The position numbers and the translations under genes were made by a program. The notes under the pieces were generated by a model, which searched no databases, was not told the origin of the DNA, and saw only the letters and a program-made list of their open reading frames with translations. Below, in pieces: positions 35,206 to 44,749 of a DNA stretch of 64,000 nt. The stretch covers positions 682,001-746,000 of the forward strand of contig CAVVUF010000001.1 of the NCBI GenBank assembly GCA_963751425.1. Reading direction: 5' to 3'. Origin of the DNA: CAVVUF01 sp963751425 (GTDB lineage: Bacteria > Chloroflexota > Anaerolineae > Anaerolineales > UBA4823). Numbering within the stretch: position 1 is the first letter of the stretch; each line of letters opens with the position of its first letter.

Positions 35206-36762
35206 CTAAGCGGGTTGGATCTGGATGGTTTCTGAACCTCCCTCCCATTTCAGCTCCAAGGTAAATGGAATGTTTGCATGAACCTGAATGTTGGGCTTCT
35301 CTGTCGATGAATGGCGTTCGTCGCAGTGGATATCGAGCAGTCCGTGGCTGCCAAAGGGGTATTGGTTAACGCCATGCTCATCGAGCAAGTGCACATCCCA
35401 GGTTAGGATGTGTTTGGGCACATCTGGACGAAGGCCAAAGACATACTCGAATAAAACCGCTACAGATGGCAAGCCAGACCAACCAACAAAATCACTGCGG
35501 GAGATATTCCCAGGCTCAATGGCATCGGGAGCGTAATTCTCCCATAGAGTCCCCGTATGCTCAAAGACTTCTACAACATTGGAATGATGGTTTATGCCAA
35601 TTTCATGGGCTAGAGCGTGGTAACCCAAGGATGTCAGGCCTCGCAAGATCATGTAATTCGTAGGAGCCCAAACCCCTCCACGCCAATAACTTCCCTGCGG
35701 ATCATAATCAGGATGATCAGCGGAGAGGGAAGGTACCCTGTGAAGCCGGTTGAACTCATCTGCATTCTTTAAATGTGAAAGAAATCGATCCAAATAATCA
35801 GCTGGAACAACCCCAGAGAGCAGCGCCCAATAAGCCCCGATCGTCTTAACTTGAGACAAACGTCCATCAGCCCGGCGATCAAAATAAAAACCCGTCTCAT
35901 CATCCCACAACAGGTGATTGACTAAAACCCGCAATTGGCTGATCTCTTTTTCCAGATCGTGAATATCGTTCTGACGCCCCAACACTCCTGCCATTTCGAT
36001 GAGGAGGCGCGCCGAGAGAACCGCCTGGAAGCAGGTATCGACCCAAACCATATGGTCGGTATCCCACCATTCATAAAAACCCAGGAACTCGCCTTTATCT
36101 GTCTTGCCTGCCAGCTCTAACCTGGGTTGGTTATCCATGCCGCAGGCCCAGCCGCACGCCCAATAAGTCCCATCTTGCCAGGTCCGGTAGCGCCCGAACC
36201 ATTCATGGTAAGCCAACAAGGCAGGGAAAACCTTTGCTAATCTTTCCTGATCACCGAAATTTTGATAATACTCCCATTCTGCCCAAGGCAAAACATCCGG
36301 TCCTGTAGCCGGCGGATCAAACCGCAAAAAACAATCTGTCCCGTCTGTCTCACGGATTTCGCGGCAGATAAAGCCATCCGGATGCTGTTTTGCATAAAAA
36401 TTATCTAAAGTCTGCTGGAAATTAAAGGCATTCTTTCCATAACGTGCGAACATCAAGATGAAAGCTGAATCCCATAAGAAAAGATTACCATTAAAGGCTG
36501 TATCAATATAAGAGGATACAAAGCCATTCTGAGGGGTAGGTAGACGCAGGTTCCGAAAAGCGATTTCCCATGTTTTCCAATAACAATCGACGGCAGTCTT
36601 GTGTCCTTTCCAAAATGGTTGAGGCAGCAGTTTCACGAAGCTGTTGTAATCGGGTAAAACCTGTCTCTGCTGAACCGCAGTCCTAAAAGAATTCTGTTCG
36701 ACATGAGGGTTTAAGATATAGGTTTGATAGAGATTGTTCATATTCATAATATAACATACCAA
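35206..36762 (-). CDS. GH63-like (MGH1/trehalase-type) alpha/alpha-barrel glycoside hydrolase
   Basis: The 518-residue protein lacks a signal peptide, suggesting a cytosolic enzyme. It shows WDSAFILMFARYGKN (near residue 98), typical of the catalytic Asp region of mannosylglycerate hydrolase/GH63 barrels, plus YYQNFGDQERLAKVFPALLAY and SYWRGGVWAPTNYMIL, with a late Glu segment (EHTGTLWENYAPD) that should hold the base. The substrate could be an oligosaccharide or glycosylglycerate. It is convergent to the GH4-kinase pair. The start is uncertain among several Met codons near 36740-36762. Confidence 0.8.
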   Translation of the reverse strand: MVCYIMNMNNLYQTYILNPHVEQNSFRTAVQQRQVLPDYNSFVKLLPQPFWKGHKTAVDCYWKTWEIAFRNLRLPTPQNGFVSSYIDTAFNGNLFLWDSAFILMFARYGKNAFNFQQTLDNFYAKQHPDGFICREIRETDGTDCFLRFDPPATGPDVLPWAEWEYYQNFGDQERLAKVFPALLAYHEWFGRYRTWQDGTYWACGWACGMDNQPRLELAGKTDKGEFLGFYEWWDTDHMVWVDTCFQAVLSARLLIEMAGVLGRQNDIHDLEKEISQLRVLVNHLLWDDETGFYFDRRADGRLSQVKTIGAYWALLSGVVPADYLDRFLSHLKNADEFNRLHRVPSLSADHPDYDPQGSYWRGGVWAPTNYMILRGLTSLGYHALAHEIGINHHSNVVEVFEHTGTLWENYAPDAIEPGNISRSDFVGWSGLPSVAVLFEYVFGLRPDVPKHILTWDVHLLDEHGVNQYPFGSHGLLDIHCDERHSSTEKPNIQVHANIPFTLELKWEGGSETIQIQPA

Positions 36763-36769
36763 CCTGGAT

Positions 36770-36775
36770 TATAAT
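36770..36775 (+). promoter_or_regulatory. -10 box giving a leaderless rluB mRNA
   Basis: TATAAT ends 7 bases before the ATG at 36783. An in-frame ATG at 36774 overlaps this box, which favours the second start. Confidence 0.45.
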
Positions 36776-36782
36776 GACTCGC

Positions 36783-37598
36783 ATGGAAGAACGCATACAA
36801 AAAATATTAGCACGCGCCGGATTTGGCTCTCGACGCGCTTGTGAAACGTATATCACCGCCGGTCGAGTCCGCGTCAACGGACAGGTAGCCCAATTAGGCG
36901 GGAAGGCCGACTCTGAGAAAGATCAGATAACCTTGGACGGCAGTCCAATTCCCAAGCCCGAAACGAAAGTTTATGTAGCCTTATATAAACCGCGCGGCGT
37001 GCTTTCGGCTGTCGAGGCTCCGGACCCGCGCCTCACCGTGCGAGACCTTGTGCCCTTGCCTGGTACCCTTTACCCGGTCGGTCGTCTGGATGCAGAGAGT
37101 GAGGGTTTGATCCTGCTCACGAACGACGGGGAACTAGCCAACCTGCTGACCCATCCAAAATACGGGCACGAAAAAGAATACCGCGTTCTCGTTGCCCAAC
37201 ATCCAGATGAAAAACAGCTTGCGGCTTTTCGGCATGGGATCATCATGGAAGATGGCTACCATACGGCTCCCGCTGAGGTTCATATCGGAAGTTACCATGG
37301 TAAAGGTGCCTGGTTGAACATCATTTTGCGAGAAGGGCGAAAACGTCAAATCCGCGAAACCTGCACCCAGGTTGGGTTACCCGTTGTTCGCATAATACGG
37401 GTGCGGATGGGTAATCTTCTGCTTGGCAGCCTAAAACCACGCGAATGGCGAACGCTAACATCAGCGGAAGTAAATTCTTTAAAGAGGAACAAGCAAGGCA
37501 GCTTTCCAAAGCAAAAGAAACCTGCGGCTTCCTCAGTTCCAAAATCGCCCGGGAAAACTGTGCGGTCTTCTGAGCGCTCAAAACAATCTAAAAAATAA
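36783..37598 (+). CDS. rluB: Pseudouridine synthase RluB/RsuA family
   Basis: From MEERIQKILARAGFGSRRAC this 271-residue protein has an S4 RNA-binding domain (residues about 1-60), then the catalytic core with GRLDAESEGLILLTNDGEL, where the Asp is the nucleophile, and YRVLVAQHP. It ends in a basic tail (KKPAASSVPKSPGKTV) that is probably disordered. RluB modifies 23S rRNA; RsuA-type specificity cannot be excluded. The start is placed at 36783, 7 bases after a TATAAT box. Confidence 0.9.
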   Translation: MEERIQKILARAGFGSRRACETYITAGRVRVNGQVAQLGGKADSEKDQITLDGSPIPKPETKVYVALYKPRGVLSAVEAPDPRLTVRDLVPLPGTLYPVGRLDAESEGLILLTNDGELANLLTHPKYGHEKEYRVLVAQHPDEKQLAAFRHGIIMEDGYHTAPAEVHIGSYHGKGAWLNIILREGRKRQIRETCTQVGLPVVRIIRVRMGNLLLGSLKPREWRTLTSAEVNSLKRNKQGSFPKQKKPAASSVPKSPGKTVRSSERSKQSKK

Positions 37599-37692
37599 TT
37601 TGATCGTGTCAAAGCATTTTACGGAGAGGTAATCGGCGGGGAATCTTTGTCAGATTTTCCCGAAATCTTCGTTTCTATAACATAGAAAGCAA

Positions 37693-38229
37693 ATGGCTGA
37701 TAAAGAAATCTCATTGCAAGATGCAAAAACATTCAGCCAGATTTATGAACGCTACCTGTTGATCGTTTTTCGTTACATTTTTGGTATGACCGGAGGACCC
37801 AGGCAAGAAGTTGAGGACTTGACTGCTGAGACCTTCTTTAGAGCCTGGAATAAACGCGGTCAATTTCGAGGCACTGAACAGGCAGCCATCGGGTGGCTGC
37901 TGACAATTGCCCGCAATCTCGTTTTCGACACGTACCGGAGAAAAAAATTGCATCCCGAAATTGGGTTTGAGGAAAACTGGAGCGACCTTTTTTATTCCAA
38001 CCAACCCAACCCAGAGATGCAGATCATAGAACAAGAGCAATTTCAAATTTTATGGCAGTTATTGAAGATGTTGCAAACTGAACAGCGCGAAATCATCCTG
38101 CTTAGATATGTGTTCGGTTGGCAAGTGAAGGAAATTGCTCAATTAACCCACTGTAATGAAAATACTGTTTCAGTAAACCTTCATCGAACGATGAAGAAGA
38201 TCCAGCAAGATTGGCCGAACGATCAATAA
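37693..38229 (+). CDS. ECF-type RNA polymerase sigma factor
   Basis: This 178-residue protein has sigma region 2 (FSQIYERYLLIVFRYIFGMT then DLTAETFFRAWNK) and region 4 (LLKMLQTEQREIILLRYVFG followed by WQVKEIAQLTHCNENTVSVN, the helix-turn-helix). No extra domains are present. It directs transcription of a stress or envelope regulon, and the downstream membrane protein, 5 bases away, is the likely anti-sigma partner. An imperfect GGGGAATC...GATTTTCCC palindrome in the upstream 50 bases may be the autoregulated site. Confidence 0.92.
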   Translation: MADKEISLQDAKTFSQIYERYLLIVFRYIFGMTGGPRQEVEDLTAETFFRAWNKRGQFRGTEQAAIGWLLTIARNLVFDTYRRKKLHPEIGFEENWSDLFYSNQPNPEMQIIEQEQFQILWQLLKMLQTEQREIILLRYVFGWQVKEIAQLTHCNENTVSVNLHRTMKKIQQDWPNDQ

Positions 38230-38233
38230 ACGA

Positions 38234-39052
38234 ATGAGCGAAGACCCTCAAAACGAAACCTCCCCCTCAGAAGAACAAATAGTTACCTTACTCTCCCAAT
38301 TCCTCCCGAAACCCAGGCAGGAATTTTATCAACGGATGAGTAAGACACCCTGGCATCAAGAGAACCATTCAAAATTTATTTACGACCACCGAGTGAGTCG
38401 CGGCATCCGGCTGGCCTCTTTTACTATTCTCGTATTCTTATTGATATTGCTTCCCCTGCTTTTCACGCCATCCTTACTTTCCAATGCACGCCAGCTTTTC
38501 CGTTTCTTTTGGGTTCACGATGAAAATACTCGGTCTATCGAAGTTACCTATACGCCTACCTCAACTTCTGATTCCCCCTTTCCCGAACCTTCCTTTCCCT
38601 TATCTATTGAAGAAGCCGCTGCAAGCGCTGGCTTTCAATTAAGAACGCTTGCCGCTTTGCCAGCTGGGGTCATCCTTGATGGCGCGGCCTATGATCCTAC
38701 ACGCCATGCTGTGTTGATCAGGTATGCTGGGGAAGGAATAACAATCCTATTTACCCAGCGTGAGAAGGCTCGGATAACTGAATACGCCAGCATAGGTTCG
38801 GGCGCGGCAGCCGAGATCGTAACCGTACGCGGGGTACAAGGTGAATACATTCCAGGAGGCTGGGTAATTCAATCACAGAGCAACCCGCAGCCCGAATTGG
38901 AAACTCAAACAGTCAATCTCATCTGGGAAAACCAGGCTGGAATGGCGACGTTACGCTGGGAAGAAAACGGATATGTGTATGAGATTGTTGTGGCAGGCTC
39001 ACAGAATATCTCGCTAGAAGAAATTTTGGCAATTGCCGAATCCATGCGCTGA
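38234..39052 (+). CDS. Membrane protein, putative anti-sigma partner with DUF4367-like domain
   Basis: The 272-residue protein has a cytosolic N-terminus (about 60 residues), one transmembrane helix (ASFTILVFLLILLPLLFTPS) and an extracytoplasmic domain. The domain starts with PFPLSIEEAAASAGFQLR and carries beta strands ending in MATLRWEENGYVYEIVVAG, resembling DUF4367. No zinc-binding anti-sigma HxxxCxxC motif is seen, so it differs from ZAS proteins; its role as sigma regulator is inferred from position only, 4 bases after the sigma factor. Confidence 0.68.
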   Translation: MSEDPQNETSPSEEQIVTLLSQFLPKPRQEFYQRMSKTPWHQENHSKFIYDHRVSRGIRLASFTILVFLLILLPLLFTPSLLSNARQLFRFFWVHDENTRSIEVTYTPTSTSDSPFPEPSFPLSIEEAAASAGFQLRTLAALPAGVILDGAAYDPTRHAVLIRYAGEGITILFTQREKARITEYASIGSGAAAEIVTVRGVQGEYIPGGWVIQSQSNPQPELETQTVNLIWENQAGMATLRWEENGYVYEIVVAGSQNISLEEILAIAESMR

Positions 39053-39095
39053 TTTCATCGTTTATAATTACGCTACTCTCTTACAAGGATTAGGT

Positions 39096-42000
39096 ATGTC
39101 TGTAAATTCTGAAACCCATTCACCATCTTCCTGGCTTGATCAGCCAATTTTCGCAAAACTCAAACTGGACTGGGAGCAAGTGATCTTCGCAGCCATCATG
39201 ATATTAGCAGTTTTTACTCGCTTTTATATGCTTGAACCCCGCGTGATGAGCCATGACGAGACCTCACACACATATTTCTCATGGCTCTTATACAAAGGAA
39301 ATGGGTATGCCCACGATCCGGTGACCCATGGCCCGCTCCAATTCCACCTGGTTGCGCTCTCCTATTTCCTGTTTGGTGACAGCGACACCAGCGCCCGCGT
39401 CCCAGCCGTCTTATTCAGCATTGCTACCGTTTGGTTTGCCTGGTATTACCGGCGTTACCTGGGCAAGGCTGGAGCGTTAGTTGCAGCACTTTTACTTACC
39501 ATTTCACCGTATATGCTTTATTATGGGCGCTACGTTCGGAATGAGGCCTTTGTTGCCTTGTTTGGGGTGATCAACATATGGGCTATTCTGCGATACTTAG
39601 AGACCGGTCGTCCGCGGTATATTTACTGGCTAACCCTGGCGATCGTCTTCCACTTTACTGCTAAAGAGACTTCTTATATTTACGCTGCACAATCCCTTCT
39701 GTTCTTGGGTTTGTATTTTGTTAACCAGCTTTCAATGCGCGAATGGTTCGACAAGCAAACTCGTTCGCTCTTCTTCTTGTCCATCATCATTGGAATAGTT
39801 TTTATTACCGCTGGTTTTGGACTGCGGGAATTGGTTGGGAAAACCGCTGTACCTGTCGTTGAACCTGCTGCCGCCGAAGTTGCTGCTGCAGCGCCTTCAT
39901 CCCCGGCTCGTTTGGGCGGCTCTTTGCTTATGCTGGGAGGTCTTGCCGGTTTGGCTGTGGCAGCCTATGCTGCCATTAAAGATCTTGGTTTGGATGGGAT
40001 TCGAAAGGAACGTTCTTTTGACTTATTAATTGTCTTGGGTACTCTGATCTTGCCCCTTCTCTCCGCTTTCGTAATCAAATTTGCGGGATGGCAAGTCCCC
40101 ATTAACATGACTCAGGTGCAAAGCTTGACCCCAACAGATATACTCCATATGGCTTTGGTGGTAGTTCCTATGTTCGTGATATCGATAGCCATTGGCTTAT
40201 GGTGGAATAAGCGTGAATGGTTGATCAGTGCTGGAATCTTTTGGGGAATTTTCATCGTTTTATATACAACCTTATTCACCAATGGTGCCGGCTTCTTCAC
40301 CGGCCTGGTAGGTTCTTTAGGTTACTGGCTAGCTCAGCAAGGGGTGAACCGGGGTGGGCAGCCATGGTATTACTACATTGGGCTTCAGGTCCCAATCTAT
40401 GAATTCCTGCCTTTGATCGGTTCGCTGCTGGCTGTCCTCGTTGCGGTGATACGCAGACCTTCGCCAGCTCCAAGTGTGCAGGAATTCAGTAATGCCGAAA
40501 CTGCCAAATATGGGGAGGATTCAATTCAACCAGTTCCGGTCTTTGGTCTGTTGGCGTTCTGGAGTTTTACCAGTGCAATAGCCTATACCGTGGCTGGTGA
40601 AAAGATGCCCTGGCTTACCGTTCATATAACCTTGGGCATGATCCTTCTAGCTGCCTGGGTGGTTGGCTGGATGCTGGAAACTTTCGACTGGGAAAATTTC
40701 TGGAAAAATCGCGGCATATTGACCCTGGTGCTAACACCGGTCTTCTTGATCAGTGTCATTATCTGTGTGGGGGCATTTTTAGGAGCAAATCCGCCTTTCC
40801 AGGGGAAATCGCTTGAACAATTAAGTGCTACCAGCACTTTTCTCTTATCTCTCATCGCTGCAGTTGCTACCGGGATAGGGCTTTTCTATCTTTTACGGAA
40901 TTGGCTGGCAGGGCAAGTCATGCGCCTTTTCGGGCTCGGCTTTTTTGCGCTGCTCGCATTTCTGACTGCCCGCGCTGCCTTCATGGCCTCTTATATCAAT
41001 TACGATTTAGCGACGGAATTCTTGGTTTATGCGCACTCAAATCCGGGCATCAAACAAGCCCTAGCCCAAATTGAAGAAATCTCACGCCGGACAACGGGCA
41101 CATTGGATCTTACAGTCGCATATGATGACTCAACCACCTATCCTTATTGGTGGTATCTAAGGAACTATCCTAACCAAAAATACTATGGAGCAGATCCAAC
41201 CCGTGATCTGCGCGACGTACCGGTAATTCTAGTGGGTGATAAGAACTATGGAAAAATTGAACCCGTTGTAGGGCAAGCTTTTGACAAGTTTGATTATGGT
41301 CGTATCTGGTGGCCTAACCAAGATTACTTCGATCTAACCTGGGAACGGATTTGGAACGCTGTGAAAGATCCCAAGATGCGTTCAGCTATTTTCCAGATCT
41401 GGCTCAACAGAAACTACAAGGAGTATGGGCAGGTCACCAACAAAGATATGAGCTTATCCAATTGGTACCCCTCCGAGCGGATGCGCCTTTATATCCGCAA
41501 GGATATCGTAAGCCAGCTTTGGAATTATGGGGTTGTTCCCTCCGAGGAAGCTGTTGTTGCGGATCCTTATGAGGGTAAGAAAACCAGCCTGACCCCGGAC
41601 ATCATCCTTGGAACACAAGGGAGTGAACCCGGGAAATTCCAAAAACCTCGTAATCTTGCCGTTGCAGCAGATGGCACGCTCTATATCGCCGATACCGAAA
41701 ATCATCGCATCCAACACATCCAGACCGATGGTACCGTTCTGCAGGAATGGGGCACCTTCGCAGATTCTTCAAAGGGTGCTGCCCCTGGCAGCACATTCTA
41801 CGAACCGTGGGGAATTGCTGTTGCTCCCGATGGCTCGGTTTTTGTCGCCGATACCTGGAACCATCGCATACAGAAATTCAGCGCCACGGGTGAATTCATC
41901 ACCATGTGGGGATCTTTTGGCCAGGCCGAAACTCCTGCAGCGTTTTGGGGCCCGCGTGGCTTGGCTTTTGATTCAAAAGGACATTTATTTGTTACCGATA

Positions 42001-42479
42001 CCGGTAATAAACGCGTGGTTATCTTTGACATAGACGGGAATTACATCAACCAGTTTGGCTCGGTAGGCATGGGGGCCGGACAATTTGACGAGCCTGTCGG
42101 CATTGCAATTTCAAAGGATGATGTTGTTTATGTAGCGGATACTTGGAACCAGCGCATCCAGGCTTTCATGAGTGATGCGAGCGGCAACTATTCCCAATTG
42201 ATCTCCTGGGATGTGATTGGATGGTATGGTCAGTCGCTTGATAATAAACCTTATATGGCAATCGATTCGAATGACCATCTTTTTGTCTCGGACCCTGAGG
42301 GGTATCGGATCTTGGAGTTCAGCGCTACCGGTGAATTCGTACGCTATTGGAGTGATTTTAGTGCCGGAACCGATGGATTGAACTTACCGGTGGGTGTGGC
42401 GGTTGATGCAGAGGATAAGCTTTGGGTAGCTGACAGCGGAAACCACCGGATTCTGCGTTTTACGCTTCCATCCCAATAA
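39096..42479 (+). CDS. GT39-like membrane glycosyltransferase (TIGR03663 type) fused to NHL repeats
   Basis: This 1127-residue protein has about 12 transmembrane helices in its first 600 residues and the motif MSHDETSHTYFSWLL, an early Asp-Glu pair typical of lipid-linked-sugar transferases and flippase-associated proteins. A soluble region follows. From about residue 840 to the end at least five NHL propeller blades repeat the pattern GIAVAPDGSVFVADTWNHRI, which usually binds protein or RNA. The start at 39096 follows AAGGAT; an in-frame start 21 codons earlier lies in the previous gene. It acts probably in surface glycosylation. Confidence 0.82.
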   Translation: MSVNSETHSPSSWLDQPIFAKLKLDWEQVIFAAIMILAVFTRFYMLEPRVMSHDETSHTYFSWLLYKGNGYAHDPVTHGPLQFHLVALSYFLFGDSDTSARVPAVLFSIATVWFAWYYRRYLGKAGALVAALLLTISPYMLYYGRYVRNEAFVALFGVINIWAILRYLETGRPRYIYWLTLAIVFHFTAKETSYIYAAQSLLFLGLYFVNQLSMREWFDKQTRSLFFLSIIIGIVFITAGFGLRELVGKTAVPVVEPAAAEVAAAAPSSPARLGGSLLMLGGLAGLAVAAYAAIKDLGLDGIRKERSFDLLIVLGTLILPLLSAFVIKFAGWQVPINMTQVQSLTPTDILHMALVVVPMFVISIAIGLWWNKREWLISAGIFWGIFIVLYTTLFTNGAGFFTGLVGSLGYWLAQQGVNRGGQPWYYYIGLQVPIYEFLPLIGSLLAVLVAVIRRPSPAPSVQEFSNAETAKYGEDSIQPVPVFGLLAFWSFTSAIAYTVAGEKMPWLTVHITLGMILLAAWVVGWMLETFDWENFWKNRGILTLVLTPVFLISVIICVGAFLGANPPFQGKSLEQLSATSTFLLSLIAAVATGIGLFYLLRNWLAGQVMRLFGLGFFALLAFLTARAAFMASYINYDLATEFLVYAHSNPGIKQALAQIEEISRRTTGTLDLTVAYDDSTTYPYWWYLRNYPNQKYYGADPTRDLRDVPVILVGDKNYGKIEPVVGQAFDKFDYGRIWWPNQDYFDLTWERIWNAVKDPKMRSAIFQIWLNRNYKEYGQVTNKDMSLSNWYPSERMRLYIRKDIVSQLWNYGVVPSEEAVVADPYEGKKTSLTPDIILGTQGSEPGKFQKPRNLAVAADGTLYIADTENHRIQHIQTDGTVLQEWGTFADSSKGAAPGSTFYEPWGIAVAPDGSVFVADTWNHRIQKFSATGEFITMWGSFGQAETPAAFWGPRGLAFDSKGHLFVTDTGNKRVVIFDIDGNYINQFGSVGMGAGQFDEPVGIAISKDDVVYVADTWNQRIQAFMSDASGNYSQLISWDVIGWYGQSLDNKPYMAIDSNDHLFVSDPEGYRILEFSATGEFVRYWSDFSAGTDGLNLPVGVAVDAEDKLWVADSGNHRILRFTLPSQ

Positions 42480-42596
42480 ACCGCAGGAAATAGGGTAGCA
42501 ATATAGAAAAGATACTGATCAATTTTTCAAACCAGTTATATGATTCTTCCTGCTTTTTAGGTGACGTTTGTGATATCCGCCATTAAGGGCCGGTGG

Positions 42597-42602
42597 TATA
42601 AT
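42597..42602 (+). promoter_or_regulatory. -10 box for sucCD
   Basis: A perfect TATAAT lies about 54 bases ahead of the sucC ATG. The 176 bases between the NHL gene and sucC show no terminator and no clear -35 box. Confidence 0.45.
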
Positions 42603-42655
42603 CTTTTTCGCAAACAATCAGAGCTTCTGCTCATTTAAACGCGGAGTTATGCTGT

Positions 42656-43792
42656 ATGAAATTACATGAATATCAATCAAAACAAATATTTGCTAAATAC
42701 GGTGTGCCAATCCCCAAAGGTCAGGTAGCATCCGATGCGGTGAGGGCCAAAGAGATCGCCAAGGAACTGGGCGGGCGGGTAGTGGTCAAGTCACAGGTGC
42801 TTGTCGGTGGGCGTGGTAAAGCAGGTGGAATCCGTCTGGCGAAGACCCCCCAAGAAGCTGAAGAAGTTGCCGGCCAGATCCTGGCAATGGAAATCAAAGG
42901 TCTCCCGGTGCGGAAAGTACTTGTGGATGAAGCCGCACACATCGAAAAGGAAATTTACCTGGGAATAACAAATGACCGGGCAGTTCGTAAACCTGTGATG
43001 ATGGCTTCTGCAGCTGGAGGCGTTGAGATTGAAGAGGTTGCCCGTACAACTCCTGAAAAAATCATCAAAGTTCATATTGACCCCTTGCTTGGCATCAAAG
43101 ATTACCAGACCCGAGATATTGCCTTGGGCATCGAGCTCCCCAGAGAATATTGGAAAGCCTTCAGCCAGATCGCTTTCGGACTGTGGCGCGCCTATTTGGA
43201 AAGCGATGCGACCCTGGCTGAAATAAACCCACTGGTGATCACCGATGATAAAAAATTAGTTGCCCTGGATGGCAAAATGGTATTGGATGACAATGCCCTC
43301 TTCCGCCACCCTGACCTGGCAGAGCTGCGCGATCTGGATGCCGAGGTTCAATCTGAGATCGAAGCGCGAAAATATGGCCTTACCTTTATCAAGCTGGGGG
43401 GAAACATTGGCTGCATGGTGAATGGTGCAGGCTTAGCGATGACCACGATGGATATCATCAAGCTGTTCGGAGGAGAGCCAGCCAACTTCCTCGACATTGG
43501 TGGAGGCGCTGGGGCTGATAAAGTGGCGGCTGCTATGCGCATCATTCTCTCTGATCCAAACGTAAAAGCCATTCTTTTCAATATCTTCGGTGGGATCACT
43601 CGCTGTGATGAAGTAGCCCGTGGGATTTTAACCGCTCTCGAAGAGGTGAAACCGAACGTACCGATGATTGTCCGGTTAGTCGGGACAAATGCCGAAGAAG
43701 GACGCAAATTACTCTCTCAGGCGAAGATGATTACGGCAGAAACGCTGGTTGAAGCAGCCAAAAAAGCTGTCGCCGCGGTTTCCCAGGCTTAA
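42656..43792 (+). CDS. sucC: Succinyl-CoA ligase (ADP/GDP-forming) beta subunit
   Basis: SucC (378 residues) carries the nucleotide-binding ATP-grasp fold. It starts MKLHEYQSKQIFAKYGVPIP, continues with VVVKSQVLVGGRGKAGGI, and has NIFGGITRCDEVARGI in the CoA-ligase domain. Together with SucD it converts succinyl-CoA to succinate with NTP formation. The two genes are 13 bases apart. The protein is complete and standard. Confidence 0.98.
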   Translation: MKLHEYQSKQIFAKYGVPIPKGQVASDAVRAKEIAKELGGRVVVKSQVLVGGRGKAGGIRLAKTPQEAEEVAGQILAMEIKGLPVRKVLVDEAAHIEKEIYLGITNDRAVRKPVMMASAAGGVEIEEVARTTPEKIIKVHIDPLLGIKDYQTRDIALGIELPREYWKAFSQIAFGLWRAYLESDATLAEINPLVITDDKKLVALDGKMVLDDNALFRHPDLAELRDLDAEVQSEIEARKYGLTFIKLGGNIGCMVNGAGLAMTTMDIIKLFGGEPANFLDIGGGAGADKVAAAMRIILSDPNVKAILFNIFGGITRCDEVARGILTALEEVKPNVPMIVRLVGTNAEEGRKLLSQAKMITAETLVEAAKKAVAAVSQA

Positions 43793-43805
43793 AGAGGTTG
43801 TTAAA

Positions 43806-44666
43806 ATGAGTATATTAATCAATAAAAATACACGCTTGCTCGTCCAAGGTATCACTGGTAATGAAGGTCTCTTCCATACCCAACAAATGGTTGCCTTCGG
43901 CACGAATGTGGTTGGAGGCATTACCCCTGGAAAAGGTGGTGAATGGGTGCTGGGGAACATTCCAGTTTTCGATTCTGTCAAAGTAGCCGTCGACGCCACG
44001 GGCGCGAACACAATTATTTCGTTCGTCCCAGCCCGTTTTTCTGCTGACGCGATCTTCGAAGCTGCAGATGCAAGTATTCCATTGATCGTTTGTATCACAG
44101 AAGGCGTGCCAGTTCAAGATATGATGCGGGTAAGAAATTACCTGGACCAGAAAAACCTCCGCCTGGTAGGTCCTAACTGCCCCGGCTTGCTTACCCCGGG
44201 TGAGGCTAAAGTTGGAATCATTCCTGGAAATATTTCGATCCCCGGCAATATCGGTGTTGTATCGAGATCAGGCACACTCACTTATGAGGTTCTCTATGCC
44301 CTGAAGCAAGTAGGGATGGGGGTTACCACTTGCGTTGGCATCGGAGGCGACCCAATCAACGGTACAAACTTCATTGACTGCCTGGAAATGTTTAATGCTG
44401 ATCCTGCTACTGAGAAAGTAGTGATGATTGGCGAAATTGGTGGCACAGATGAAGAAAAGGCTGCTCAGTACGTAGCCCAATATATGACGAAGCCAGTTGT
44501 CAGCTTCATTGCTGGCCAAACCGCTCCCCCTGGAAAACGCATGGGACACGCAGGTGCAATTGTTGAAGGCGGTTCTGGTCTTGCTGTAGATAAAATCAAA
44601 GCACTTAAAGCTGCAGGCGTTCGCGTGGCTTCACACCCAGAAGAAATCCCCTCTCTATTAAAGTAA
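43806..44666 (+). CDS. sucD: Succinyl-CoA ligase alpha subunit
   Basis: SucD (286 residues) binds CoA and carries the phosphorylated His. It starts MSILINKNTRLLVQGITGNE; the CoA-domain text GTNVVGGITPGKGG and the phospho-His region GKRMGHAGAIVEGGSG, with the active-site His, are intact. The start is set at 43806, not the in-frame one inside sucC. A strong bidirectional terminator follows. Confidence 0.98.
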   Translation: MSILINKNTRLLVQGITGNEGLFHTQQMVAFGTNVVGGITPGKGGEWVLGNIPVFDSVKVAVDATGANTIISFVPARFSADAIFEAADASIPLIVCITEGVPVQDMMRVRNYLDQKNLRLVGPNCPGLLTPGEAKVGIIPGNISIPGNIGVVSRSGTLTYEVLYALKQVGMGVTTCVGIGGDPINGTNFIDCLEMFNADPATEKVVMIGEIGGTDEEKAAQYVAQYMTKPVVSFIAGQTAPPGKRMGHAGAIVEGGSGLAVDKIKALKAAGVRVASHPEEIPSLLK

Positions 44667-44690
44667 AAGTAAGTATAATCTTAAACAGAA

Positions 44691-44729
44691 AAAAGACCCT
44701 TACGGTGCATTAGCCCTAAGGGTCTTTTT
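44691..44729. terminator. Bidirectional terminator between sucD and acpP
   Basis: The stem AAAAGACCCTTA pairs with TAAGGGTCTTTT around a 14-base loop, with T-runs on both strands. It separates convergent sucD and acpP. Confidence 0.9.
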
Positions 44730-44749
44730 CAACGCGAAACCATGCAGCG

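Noticed and set aside
35160..35215. A terminator between the kinase and the GH63-like gene
   Set aside because: The TTGCTAAGC copies here are direct, not inverted, and only a 4-bp stem can be drawn.
37621..37692. A palindrome upstream of the sigma factor as a defined operator
   Set aside because: The arms match imperfectly and no bound regulator is known; it is mentioned only as a possible autoregulatory site.
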